Of a DNA stretch of 64,000 bases, positions 36,533 through 46,807 are shown piece after piece. The translations under genes were made by a program, and so were the position numbers. Under the pieces are notes generated by a model, which was not told the origin of the DNA, did no database searches, and was given only the letters and a program-made list of their open reading frames with translations. The first letter of the stretch is position 1; every line of letters begins with the position of its first letter. This DNA is from Coniferiporia sulphurascens (lineage: Eukaryota > Basidiomycota > Agaricomycetes > Hymenochaetales > Hymenochaetaceae): NCBI GenBank assembly GCA_002794785.1, contig NBBA01000001.1, positions 1,674,001 to 1,738,000 of the forward strand, read 5' to 3'.

Positions 36533-37607
36533 ATGACTCGCAGTCTTTGCAATATTTCTTCCAGAGTCTCGTATCACTTATGGACACTGTTCTTGTTCAC
36601 AAAATCGGACATAAAAACAACAGTCATCCCCATTGTACGTTTTCATTCCCCCTTTTTATCTGCAGTGCTCCGACATGCTTACGGGAAATTCTTAGACGTC
36701 GCTCGCCGTCGCATCTGCGCCTCTTGCAAACGTCTCTCACCTTCCACACGTCGTATTCTGGATCTGGTTCCATGTATTACACTTCGACTTGTCTAATCAA
36801 ACCCTGAGGCCTGAGGAAGATGAGTATAACAAGAAGGACCGTCCGCTTCCCGCGAGACGCATCACTCTGCGAAATGCACTTATTTTTCGTCGGGTATTGA
36901 TGCCAATGTGCTGGGCATTATCCGCTTGCTACAGTATCGAGACAGTCTACGCCAGTGTTGCGCTCTGCATCCTGACGTATGCATACAATGAGATGGGCTT
37001 CGCTGCAGGTCATTAGTTCGGTCGTAACGTCGTGAATGCATTGGGCTTCATGTCCTTTGGAGTCGGGGCATGCCTTATTTCAGGTGCGATCCCTAAAACC
37101 TCTTCTAGTGAAATTATTAATCTTAAGTTCTCCGCTTCCTCACGTTACAGGGATAAACCGCCACACACTCGACAGCATCAACACTGCGTCAGCGCTTTGC
37201 AGCGCCGGAATATATGCGACAACAATTCAGGCCCAGGACTTCAAGGACATCGAAGGAGACCGTCTTGTGGGTCGTAAGACGCTCCCCATCGTTGCTCCGA
37301 CGATCGCGCGACCCACCCTGATGCTTAGCCTTCTCGTATGGTCTGTCGGCCTCAGCGCACTGTGGTGCCTGAGTATTATCACTGCACTTGCATTTATTAC
37401 ACTCGCGTTGTTAGTCGGTATCCGTTTCGTTATGCTCGATAGCATCGAAGCCGACCAATGGAATTATTATCTGTACAATGTTGGTCCCCAGCTTCATGCT
37501 CCTGTGCCCCTCCTCTGTATTGATTTCTTGGGATGTTGCAGGTCTGGGTTTCCGTCGCCTTTGCACTCCCTGCCTATTACAGGCATTTGATTTCTACAGC
37601 AATTTAG
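36533..37607 (+). pseudogene. UbiA-type gene, copy 6 (nonsense mutation)
   Basis: Exons 36533-36634, 36696-37083, 37151-37479, 37542-37607, with the family-typical lengths 102, 388, 329 and 66. A TAG at 37014-37016 replaces the tryptophan of the conserved GFAAGHW motif, truncating the protein before the second acidic motif. The rest of the frame is open and all splice sites are intact, including QDFKDIEGDRLVGRK in exon 3. It is tandem to copy 5 and is the source-like partner of the truncated inverted copy 2. Confidence 0.9.
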
Positions 37608-37610
37608 TAA

Positions 37611-39038
37611 GGCAACTACTCCCCGTATAGGAGGTGGCCATCTTACCGAGCCGTCTGCAAGCTCAGGCATAAGACTTTCGTTGGATGCTTGGACCTTCTT
37701 CGCTCCCTTCCCTTCCACTTTGCATAAGTGTCACGCCGAACTCGATGTAATGCCCTTGGCTTCTATATTCAAGTTCTTCTACTCCCGATACCTTTAGGTA
37801 GAGGGTTAGCTAGGTCAATAATTCAAGATCTGAACGCGATTGTAGGGGCCCGCGGTAACGCCTTTTCTGTAATGCCGAGCCGCGGCTCCTCATTTTTTGC
37901 CCCTTTAAGTAATATGATATGTCCTTTGTTTTACGTTATCTGCATGTTATTGATTACATCTTGTCCTCGGCTTGTCATGCCGAGCGGGAAGTTCGGGCCG
38001 TTTGCGTGTTTTGATTTACACTTCAGCTTCCTTTCACTGGCAAAAGTCCAGCTTATTGGCTGAGTGTGCCGTCAGCATGCGGAGTGAATGGTGTTGGAAT
38101 TATGATTTGGTAATCTCGACTATGCGACTACATTTGGTATTTACGTCTCATGCTCTGTGAAGTTTTACTCGTAGTTAGCTGCATGTATGCTCTTGGTCAG
38201 AAACGGCCACAAAGAAATTTTTTATCAACGAGGGCCGACCCGTGCTGCGACGGCAGCCTCAAGATTTCCTACAAATGGTGTGTAAGTTGTAACACCCCAT
38301 TTTCACTGCCTTGTCATGGGCGGTAACACCACTTACGACGGGCTTGATCGATTTCCTAGCTCCCATTCTATTTCTATCCGGACAAGTGAGCTCAAGCTCA
38401 GCCACAAAAAAACCGGTCAGAATAACCCACGCGGCTTCTGCTCTGAAGGAACCTCTCAATCTAATGTGGCTGCTTGTGTGCGACTCGAACTCGGACCACT
38501 CGAGGAAGAGAAAGTGACGAGAAATTTGACGACTTTGCTGGCTAGTGAGGGTAAAATATTTCTTTAACTTACAGCGATACCCGCCTGATAAATATAATAA
38601 GCCCTCTTGGGCATTTACGAACTGGATAATTGAACGATGCATGGCCAGTCGTTGGGCTCTGTAGTATGGCTTCCCCTTCTCGAACAAATTTTAAGCTCCG
38701 GACTCCTGTTCGCACCAGACTCTTCCTGAGCATAAGATAACGATGTTGCCATGCACGCAGTCACAAACAAGGTTTCTGCTAAAATAGTAGATGTACATTT
38801 CCCCGGCTGCAAAAGATATCTGATCGAGTCGACGGTAGCCGTATTCTTATTTTCCCTCCGCTACCAGATCTCAAGTATGTTTTGTATTTTGTTGCGACCG
38901 TGTCTACATATGGCAGTGTCCGGATTCCGTAAAAACACCGGCGCTTTCTTCCAAGTATGGATACGGGTGGCGGTCGATCTGCGCCGACATTCACCACGGC
39001 CCTCCCACTAGTACGATCACGACGACCACACTCTTGCG
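37611..39038. other. intergenic, no gene recognised
   Basis: 37611-37790 corresponds in inverted orientation to 7260-7430. The remainder has open frames (for example 38259-38687, minus) without recognisable domains. Confidence 0.4.
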
Positions 39039-39515
39039 ATGGGCAGCATATCTACCAGACGGCTGCAGAAGGAGCTCAAGGAGATAAACAACGACTGTCC
39101 GCAAGGTGCAGCGTCTTCCCGGTTGCTCTATTCTGCGTACTCACCTCTCACTTCATGCATTGAACCACAATCAGGCATCAAGCTCGTCAAGGCAGACGAC
39201 TTCGAGACGTGGTATCTCTCCCTGCAGGTCCTTGGCGAGAGCATCTATGTCGTACATCCCCATCTACATGGCTCAAGGAGTGATTTTCTAAGTATAATTG
39301 TCTGTGGTGATGCGTCCATCTATGTGCAGGGCGAGACGTTCCTCCACAAGTTTCGCTTCGACTCCCAGTACCCGATATCCTCGCCGAGCGTGGCCTATAT
39401 TGCAGACACAAATTACCAGGCCCTGTTTCACCCGGTGCGTACACTCGTTTTTTAAACATCCGTTGAATTGATCTGATACTTTCGTGCCATACAGCATGTC
39501 TACTCGAATGGACAC
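39039..39515 (+). pseudogene. truncated UBE2W-type ubiquitin-conjugating enzyme E2
   Basis: Exons 39039-39105, 39175-39248, 39330-39434 and 39495-39515 encode the N-terminal half of an E2 fold of the UBE2W type: RLQKELKEINNDCPQG, IKLVKADDFETWYLSLQVLG, ETFLHKFRFDSQYP and the HPHVYSNGH motif. The catalytic cysteine lies a few residues after NGH in this family; here the coding similarity stops exactly at that exon border (followed by GTGAGC), so the active site and C-terminal half are missing. The four exons have no stop. The next coding-like DNA belongs to a protease family. I call it a 3'-truncated pseudogene. Confidence 0.85.
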
Positions 39516-39555
39516 GTGAGCCACCCCTTCTTGGGCAGCTACTAACACAATTAAA

Positions 39556-39915
39556 GCTAAAGCAGCGGCCAAGGCGGAGGTCAAGATGACTGGCAAGATC
39601 AAATATAAGGAATCCATATGCAATATGTCTCTGGCAGTGGCAAGTCTCAGGTTAGGTGATACCGTCAACAGGGCATTCAAGGCTGGACTTCACTCCGCCG
39701 TGACTGCCGCATGGCACTAGCGATATAAACAACCATGATGCGTGTTTTACTCACCTGCTTTTGTCCAGTTTGTGGTCTCCGTTACAGCTTCCATCGTCTC
39801 CGACAAGCGTGCATACTTCTCTAACCACGGCAAGTGTGTCGACGTATTTGCACCTAGTCTAAGCATCCTTCAAGATGGAACTCTGAACCAAATTATGCCA
39901 ACACAATCTCGGTAA
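39556..39915 (+). pseudogene. subtilisin-like serine protease (S8) fragment
   Basis: Two blocks resemble the proteinase K branch of family S8. 39556-39720 reads KMTGKIKYK then NMSLAVASL and FKAGLHSAVTAAWH before a TAG, matching the segment before the catalytic-site asparagine (usually NMSLGG ... AGLHVAVAAGN). 39769-39915 reads ASIVSDKRAYFSNHGKCVDV followed by FAP, a family hallmark, ending at TAA. Between them lies an intron-like gap. Catalytic Asp, His and Ser regions are all absent. It follows the E2 relic after only 40 nt, so the two were joined by rearrangement. Confidence 0.8.
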
Positions 39916-40189
39916 CAAGCATGGCTTTCCCTCACACTGCGGGTCTCCCTCTTGCTCTCTATTTACCCTTGACATTTGGCCTTGCACTCGGCTCCTTGGT
40001 ACCCACAAGACTTTTTGCACTGATGCATGTTATGTTAATCACCTGGAACCTGAGAGGTTACCAGGTGTAGACTGTGTATTGCAATTTCCAAATCATTTTT
40101 TATAAGGTAGTAGTCCAAGTTATTAAGTGCAATAGACATTTGTTAAATTTCTCAAAGAAAGGTATTGGGCCTTGCCAGCAAAGCTGGCC

Positions 40190-40735
40190 CTATCGTTATT
40201 ACCATTTTTCCGAAGAAATAAATCAAGATTCGTCCGCACCATCTAGGCTTAAGTTAACTCGCTCAAGATGCGACAGCTAATCGAGTCCAGGTCAGCTCAA
40301 ATCCCAGTAATTCTGCCGCGATTAGATGATTCGGTCCCAGGCTGTATGTGTCCGTGGTTGTGGGATGTTGCTCTTTTCTTACACAAAATATAATATGTAC
40401 ATTGCATAATGATGTATTTTTGCGGAATGGTTAGCCGCCGAACTGGATAAAAAGATGAGAACCATGGATGATTCTACCTACGGAAGTACTCACTTTCCGA
40501 ACCGTACACAACTAATTTTACCACCCTTAAAAATAAGGAATGACTATCGGGGGCTGATCGGATTCATCACAAATACGGCCCCCGAGAGAGTATTGGGTGC
40601 TCGTAATCTCGTCTGGCCCGCAAATTTTTACCCCATTGAAGTCTTGTACTACATCATGATGGGGCGCGGATTGCGCATTACGTAGGGACGCAGGGACGCT
40701 GTAATGCCTCAGGGATTCCTGCACCCTAGCCCTAG
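40190..40735. repeat. inverted repeat copy (partner 6715-7265)
   Basis: Reverse-complement counterpart of 6715-7265. It lies just left of the transposon island. Confidence 0.8.
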
Positions 40736-41012
40736 GCCTGAGAGCCCTGTCAAGATAACCTGATTTTGAAAATAACTGTAGGGTCACCTTTGTACAGGGC
40801 TTATGTATTACCATCGCATGGCCCCTATTACAAAGGGACCCTTACTTACAAAATCGCAAATCGCAAATCGAAGTTTCCACAGTGCATTATTGTGCTATTT
40901 CGAGTAAAAGAAAATATCATAGCATACAGGGAGAGGGCAAAATGTCTGAAGAGTGACAAAAAGTTTGGGGGTCCTTACTGGACAATAAGTTGCGCATTGT
41001 GCACGGAATTGG

Positions 41013-41120
41013 GTTATAACTAGTTATAACTGGTAGTGATGGGCTGAGAACGAAAACAAGTTTTATAACTAGTTATAACCGGTTATAACGAGTTATAATG
41101 CGTGGTTATAACTAGTTATC
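41013..41120. repeat. cluster of TTATAACTAGTTATAA palindromes
   Basis: Several near-perfect copies of the self-complementary motif TTATAACTAGTTATAA occur here (41014-41032, 41063-41082, 41083-41120). Related motifs recur on the far side of the transposon island at 57549-57571, 58051-58078 and 58415-58430. Confidence 0.7.
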
Positions 41121-41366
41121 ATGTGTGATGACCGGATCTGTGCGAAAGCTCCGGCCGTAACGTGTGGTGATGGCTGTGCTGGTGCTTTTGCAACCAGGGG
41201 TTTTTTTTTTTTTGATGCATTTCTAGAAAGCATGTCATGACTACGGTAAAAAATGCACCTGGGGGCCCGTAGGGCCCCCCTTGAGTGGCCTATACATCTA
41301 CAAATTACCAATGACTCTGCAGAGATTGACCAGACAAGATAGAGAGGGTAAGTGGTAAAGAGGGCG

Positions 41367-41512
41367 TGTTACAATTTTCCTTACTTTTCCCTTATTACGC
41401 TGACTCATTTCCTATTCATCATCACCAGTCAGCACAACTCCCCCATTTCCCTTTCTTACTCATCCTTATTTACATTACACCATAAGACACCATGATGACG
41501 CCATATCGCACC
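41367..41512 (+). repeat. 5' fragment of the outer Gypsy LTR
   Basis: The first 146 bp of the LTR (TGTTACAATTTTCC start), directly preceding a complete LTR. It breaks off after GCACC at a position homologous to the middle of U3, so it marks an insertion point inside the original 5' LTR. Confidence 0.85.
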
Positions 41513-42072
41513 TGTTACAATTTTCCTTTTACTGTCCCTTATTGCGCTGACTCACTTCCTCTTCATCATCATCAGTCAGCGCAACTCCCCCATTTCTCTC
41601 CCTTACTCATCCTTACTCGCATTACACCATAAGATGCCATGATGACGCCCTACCGCACCATGATGACGTGCTTTGCTTACTGATAGCCTTCCTTGTATTA
41701 CCAAGGCATTCCTTGGGTTTCCATGACCTTCCACAGTCTGGTAAAACTACCCTACACAGGCCACTACAGTAGTAAACACATAGAGTAGCATATAAGCATG
41801 TAATGTAGATCGCACAAGCCCTAAGCTTGTGCTCTTTGTTCATACAAGCCCATTATCTGTGCCTCAGCACCTTTGTGTGTGCTACGCTATCACCAGTCGC
41901 TTCATCGTAACCCGACACCTCTAGGAAGCCCACCACATCACATCACCGATCAGGAAGCCCCATCGCCGATCACCTTCACCTTACGACATCTAGGAAGCCC
42001 CGTTGCCATACCATCAGCCTCGACAATCAGGAAGCCCCAACGTCGATCACTGCGTAACCGTTGAGCTTAACA
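41513..42072 (+). repeat. Gypsy 5' LTR (complete)
   Basis: 560 bp, TGTTACAA to TTAACA, with TG...CA ends. TATAAG at 41791-41796 is a plausible promoter; 32 nt downstream begins AAGCTTGTGCT (41823-41833), the predicted RNA start. A stem-loop (GCACAAG, loop, CTTGTGC) lies at 41812-41832. It matches the 3' LTR at 49740-50300 better than the solo LTR at 47983. Confidence 0.9.
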
Positions 42073-42074
42073 CT

Positions 42075-42085
42075 AGCACAAGCTT
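42075..42085 (+). promoter_or_regulatory. primer-binding site, self-priming type
   Basis: AGCACAAGCTT, two bases after the 5' LTR, is the exact reverse complement of AAGCTTGTGCT at 41823-41833, the likely 5' end of the element's RNA. Tf1 of fission yeast uses the same 11-nt self-priming design. Confidence 0.75.
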
Positions 42086-42102
42086 TCCCAAATTTTTTTT
42101 GC

Positions 42103-43392
42103 TGATGTATCCAACATCCAAGCACCAACCCTCTGCCCAACCTGTCAAAACTCGCCATCCTGCAGCCCACCTACCCCATTGTTGGAGGTACCTGGGACCA
42201 TACCCTCAAGTGCTTTAAGAAAAAGCAGACCAACTCGAATGACTACGACTACTACTTGTGGTTGGAGAATACCAAAGGAGAATTTCAGTGGTTCAAAGCT
42301 AACGACACTGACAACACATGCATCACCTTCACACAAAATGTACCCAACTACCATCTACTCTTTCCAAAGACCCAGACACCACCTCCCCAAATGTTGACCA
42401 ATGCTCCAGCACCTAAGGAGATTAACCTCGCCCGTCCCAACACCTTTGATGGGGACCACAAGTATGCCAGACACTTCCTCTCGAGCTGCGAGGCATACCT
42501 CCATATCAACCGCCACATCTACACCTCTGATGAGTTGAAAATCAACTTTGTCCTCTCCTATATGCAGACAGGGACTGCAGGAGATTGGGCCATCAACTGC
42601 GAGACGCTTGCATCCGCCTTTGCTAAAGACCCAAGCGGGAAAGCCCTCACCACCCTTGTAGGATACAGATTGTGGGGCGACTTTAAATGTGACTTCCACA
42701 ACACTTTCATCACCACTGATGACATCACCGAAGCCTCTCAGGAGATCATGATGCTCCAGCAAACCGGCTCCGCCAATGACTATAATAGTCGCTTCCAGTC
42801 TCTCGTAACATGAGCTGGCATGTCTGGGGACAACAACCTCATCCCCATCTACAAGAAAGGCCTCAAACACGGCCTCCTGGCATGCGTCCTATCCAATGCC
42901 AAACAGCCCACCACCATTGAGGAATGGTACTGCGAAGCCTCCAAACAGGATGCCGTCTACCAGCGACTCAAGGCCCTCCATGGCCCAGGACAAGCTCCCA
43001 TTAAACAAGAGAACCGTTTCCGCAATCTCAGGAACAACCAACAGCGGTGCCCTTACCAGCCAAACCAGCGTGCTATGCAAGTTAACACTACCAACCATCC
43101 ACCACGTCTCTCAGAGGAAGAACGTGCCAAATGCATGTGCGAAGGACATTGTCTCGCCTGTAGAGAGAAAGGCCACAATGCTTGGGACTGTACCAAGTAC
43201 CAGCAAGGACCCAGCCAGCAGCACATGGTCCATACCATCGATAACGCATTCCCGATTGTCGAGACACCCGAGCCAACTCCGGAGAATACCTCTCCTGAGC
43301 ACATTGCCACAAGCATCCACAACCTGCTCAGCCACTTCGATGAGACAAAGAAAGACGAAATCTTCGACATCCTGGATAAGCAGGGTTTTTAA
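42103..43392 (+). pseudogene. Gypsy gag (broken)
   Basis: Capsid protein of the retrotransposon. The main frame is readable from about 42127, encoding a gag core (PNTFDGDHKYARHFLSSCEA, DWAINCE) and a zinc knuckle near 43159-43200 (CLACREKGHNAWDC, CX2CX4HX4C). A TGA at 42811-42813 interrupts it (LVT-stop-AGM). The best ATG (42107 region) is in another frame, so the start is damaged. Confidence 0.8.
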
Positions 43393-43430
43393 AGAGGAAG
43401 CTTAGACGGACATTAAGTCTTCCTGTTACC

Positions 43431-46400
43431 ATGTCTCCAATTGTGAATTCCGATCCTTCACTCCCTGCAATGAAGATCCCAATTTCTATAATTGTCTATG
43501 ACAAAACCATCCCCACCAACGCACTCATCGATTCTGGTGCTGAAGGCCAGTTTATTGATGCGAAATTTGTTATCAAGCATCATATACCGACACAAATGCT
43601 TGCCCGTCCTATTATGGTTCTTAATGCGGACGGATCCACTAACAAGCATGGAACCATCACCAAATACACTTGGCGATTGGTTCGCATCGAAGGGAAATTA
43701 CTCCCTTTAAAGTTACTCATAACATCTCTAGGCAAAGAAGACATTATCCTTGACCTACCCTGGTTAAAGAACCACAACCCAGTTATTGATTGGCATAAAG
43801 GCACTCTCACTATCGCAAAGGTCACCACCGCTACCTCGCTCGCTCAGGAACAGGTTAAAGAAACAAAACCTGTGGAAAAAATGATTCCCCCTGAATACCA
43901 CCAGTACCTCAACATCTTCCATAAGAAATCTGTGGAATGATTCCCAATCTCCAGACCATATGACCATGCCATTGATCTCAAACCAGATTTCGTACCACGT
44001 GACTGTAAAGTCTACCCACTGGCACCCAAAGAACTGGCAGCACTTGACAAATTCCTAGATGAAAACCTTTGCAAAGGATACATCCGCCTGTCCAAATCAC
44101 CTATGGCGTCTCCTTTCTTCTTTGTTGGGAAGAAGGACACTAGCCTTTGCGGATGCCAAGATTATCGAGCCCTTAATGAGGGAACCATCAAGAACATGTA
44201 CCTGTTACCCCTGATTAGTGATCTAATGGACAAACTCAAGGGAGCCAAGTACTTTATGAAACTTGATCTCTGCTCTGGTTACAATAACATCCAGATAAAA
44301 GACAGTGATCAATGGAAAGCCGCTTTTAAAACTCCTCAAGGATTATTCGAACCAACTGTCATGTTCTTCGGGTTATGCAATTCACCCGCCACCTTCCAAG
44401 CATTCATGGATGATACTTTCCGTTTCATAATTCTTGAAGATGGAACCATGATTTACATGGATGACATACTCATTCCAGCCAACTCCATGAAAGAACTTTA
44501 CCAGCGAACCTGCCGCGTCCTTGACATATGCACCGCAAATGATCTTTATTGCAAACTGGAGAAATGCCTATTTGGTGTACAATGCGTCGAATTTCTGGGA
44601 ATGATCATCACCCCAGATAACATTCATATGGACCCAGTCAAACTAGCTGGCATTGCCGATTGGCCTACCCCACGCACCGTCAAACAGTTGCAAAGCTTCA
44701 TGGGATTCTGTAATTATTACAGACACTTCATCCCCAGCTTCTCGGATATTGTATATCCACTTAACGAGCTCACCCATACAAATGAAACATGGAAATGGAC
44801 ACCCGAACAAGACCAAGCATTTACTAAACTCAAAACGCTCTTCCTTGACAAACCAGCACTACTTGTACCCGACCCCACCAAGCCATTCAATCTGGAAATG
44901 GACGCATCTAAAGTTGCCTCGGGTGTGGTTCTGTACCAAGCAAACTCTAATGGAGATCTACAACCCTGTGGATACATTTCGGAAACGTTTGGACCTGCCC
45001 AACAGTGCTATGAAGTCTATGACAGAGAACTCCTAGGGATCATATGTGGCCTTGGGGCATGGTGCCACTATTTACTTGGAAATCCACACATGACCACGAT
45101 CTGGTGTGATCACAAAAACTTGTCATACTTCCGATCCGAACGCTGTTTAACCCTGAGACAATTGCGATGGAATCTGTTCCTGTCCCAGTTCAACTGCGTA
45201 ATCACTCATCGACTGGGGAAGTCCATCCCAGGCACCGATGCTTTATCTAGACGCCCTGACCATGGCGAAGAACCACTAGAAGAATGTATTATGCTACCGG
45301 AAACACTGTTTATTGGAACAATCAATGTTGATCTCCAGAACCGTATTCGAGACGCTCAGGAAAGCAACTCATTCGCGAAAACAATCCAGGATGCACGGGC
45401 CCTAAAAATCCCGTCTCCTTTCCGCTTCTCTCTCGATGATTGGACCATCAATTCCAGTCTCCTCTGATACCAGAAACGCGTTTACGTACCAGACAATGTG
45501 GACATCAAATGCGAAATCTTACGGATGTTCCATGATCTCCCATCATTTGGCCACCCTGGGGTATTCAAAACCTCTCAATTAGTGCGACAACACTATTGGT
45601 GGCCCAGTCTAACTGTATTTGTGGGCAACTATGTCAAAGGATGCGCCGCGTGTCAGCAGATGAAAATCAACATGCATCCGACAAAGCCACCTATGCTCCC
45701 AATCCCCATGGATGCGTCCATGCTTCCATTTCAATCAGTCTCCATGGATTTCATTACCGACCTACCTGCATCTAATGGATACAACTCCATAATGGTTGTA
45801 GTAGACCATGACGCTTCTAAGGGAATCGTTCTCATTCCCTGCCACAAGACAATTGACGCCCTGGGGACAGCAAAAGCATACCACAACAACGTTTACTGGC
45901 GTTTTGGACTCCCCAAGCGCATTATCTCTGATCAGGGACCCCAATTCACATCACAGGTTTTCCAGATGCTATGCAAGCACCTCGGAATTAAGTCTAAACT
46001 GTCAACGGCATATCACCCTCAAACAGACGGACAAACTGAACGTGCCAATCAGGAAGTTGAGGCTTATCTGCGCATTTATTGTGGCACATCACCTCATTCC
46101 TGGGCTGACTCACTCACAGACCTGGAATTCTCACACAATATCCAGACCCATTCAGTTACCAAAACCTTGCCATTCACCATCATACTTGGGTACAACCCTA
46201 TACCCATTCCCTCAGTAATAGAAGATACGGACCTGCCGTCTCTCTCACAGTGCCTGCATCTTCTTACATCAATCAGAAAAGAAGCACTCGCAGCCCACGA
46301 CCTAGCCCACACCCATATGGCATGTTTCGGGGCACGAGGCTTCAAACCATTCAAACTTGGTGACAAGGTTTGGCTAGAAGCCACCAATTTGCATTTTCAC

Positions 46401-46778
46401 AACTGCTCCCACAAATTGTTGCCTAAACGGGAGGGACCATTTCCCATAATTCAGGTACTATCACCCCTGAATTACCACCTCAAATTGCCGGACGCATGGC
46501 GCATACACCCTGTTTTCTATGCCTCACTTCTTTCGGCTTATTTGGAGACTGAAGCACACGGACCTCCATTCAGTCAGCCACCACCTGACCTGATAGAAGA
46601 TCAGCAGGAATATGAAATCGAGGCCATTGTCTCTCACAAGGGCGCCGGGAACAGACGGTGTTTCCTAGTCAAATGGACCGGCTATCCATCTTCCGAAAAC
46701 CAGTGGATACCCAAAAAAGACCTTTCACATGCATCTGACATCTTAGAAACATATAAAACCCTCAAAAAAATCACCTAA
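43431..46778 (+). pseudogene. Gypsy pol: PR-RT-RNaseH-IN-chromodomain (two TGA stops)
   Basis: A single 1116-codon frame with two internal TGA codons (43938-43940 and 45465-45467). Order: retropepsin (NALIDSGAEGQFID), reverse transcriptase (QDYRALN, KLDLCSGYNNI, IYMDDILI), RNase H (CDHKNLSYF, DALSRRP), integrase zinc domain (GHPG..., CAACQQ), integrase core (MDFITDLP, SDQGPQFTSQVF, YHPQTDGQTERANQEVE), and a C-terminal chromodomain (EIEAIVSHK, FLVKWTGYP, WIPKKDL). The first TGA sits where related elements have the Arg of a SERFP motif. Chromodomains direct integration to heterochromatin. Confidence 0.93.
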
Positions 46779-46807
46779 CTTTCTTCATTTGCTTCACCCC
46801 TCCTCAT

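Larger units (their letters stand above)
34965..37610 (+). repeat. tandem duplication unit 2
   Basis: Direct repeat of 32065-34650, carrying UbiA copy 6 and a broken copy of the tiny spliced gene (35962-36156). Its first part (34840-35370) is also present in inverted orientation at 8190-8720 and fused to UbiA copy 2. Its 3' part and downstream flank (36890-37790) are present in inverted orientation at 7260-8170. Confidence 0.85.
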
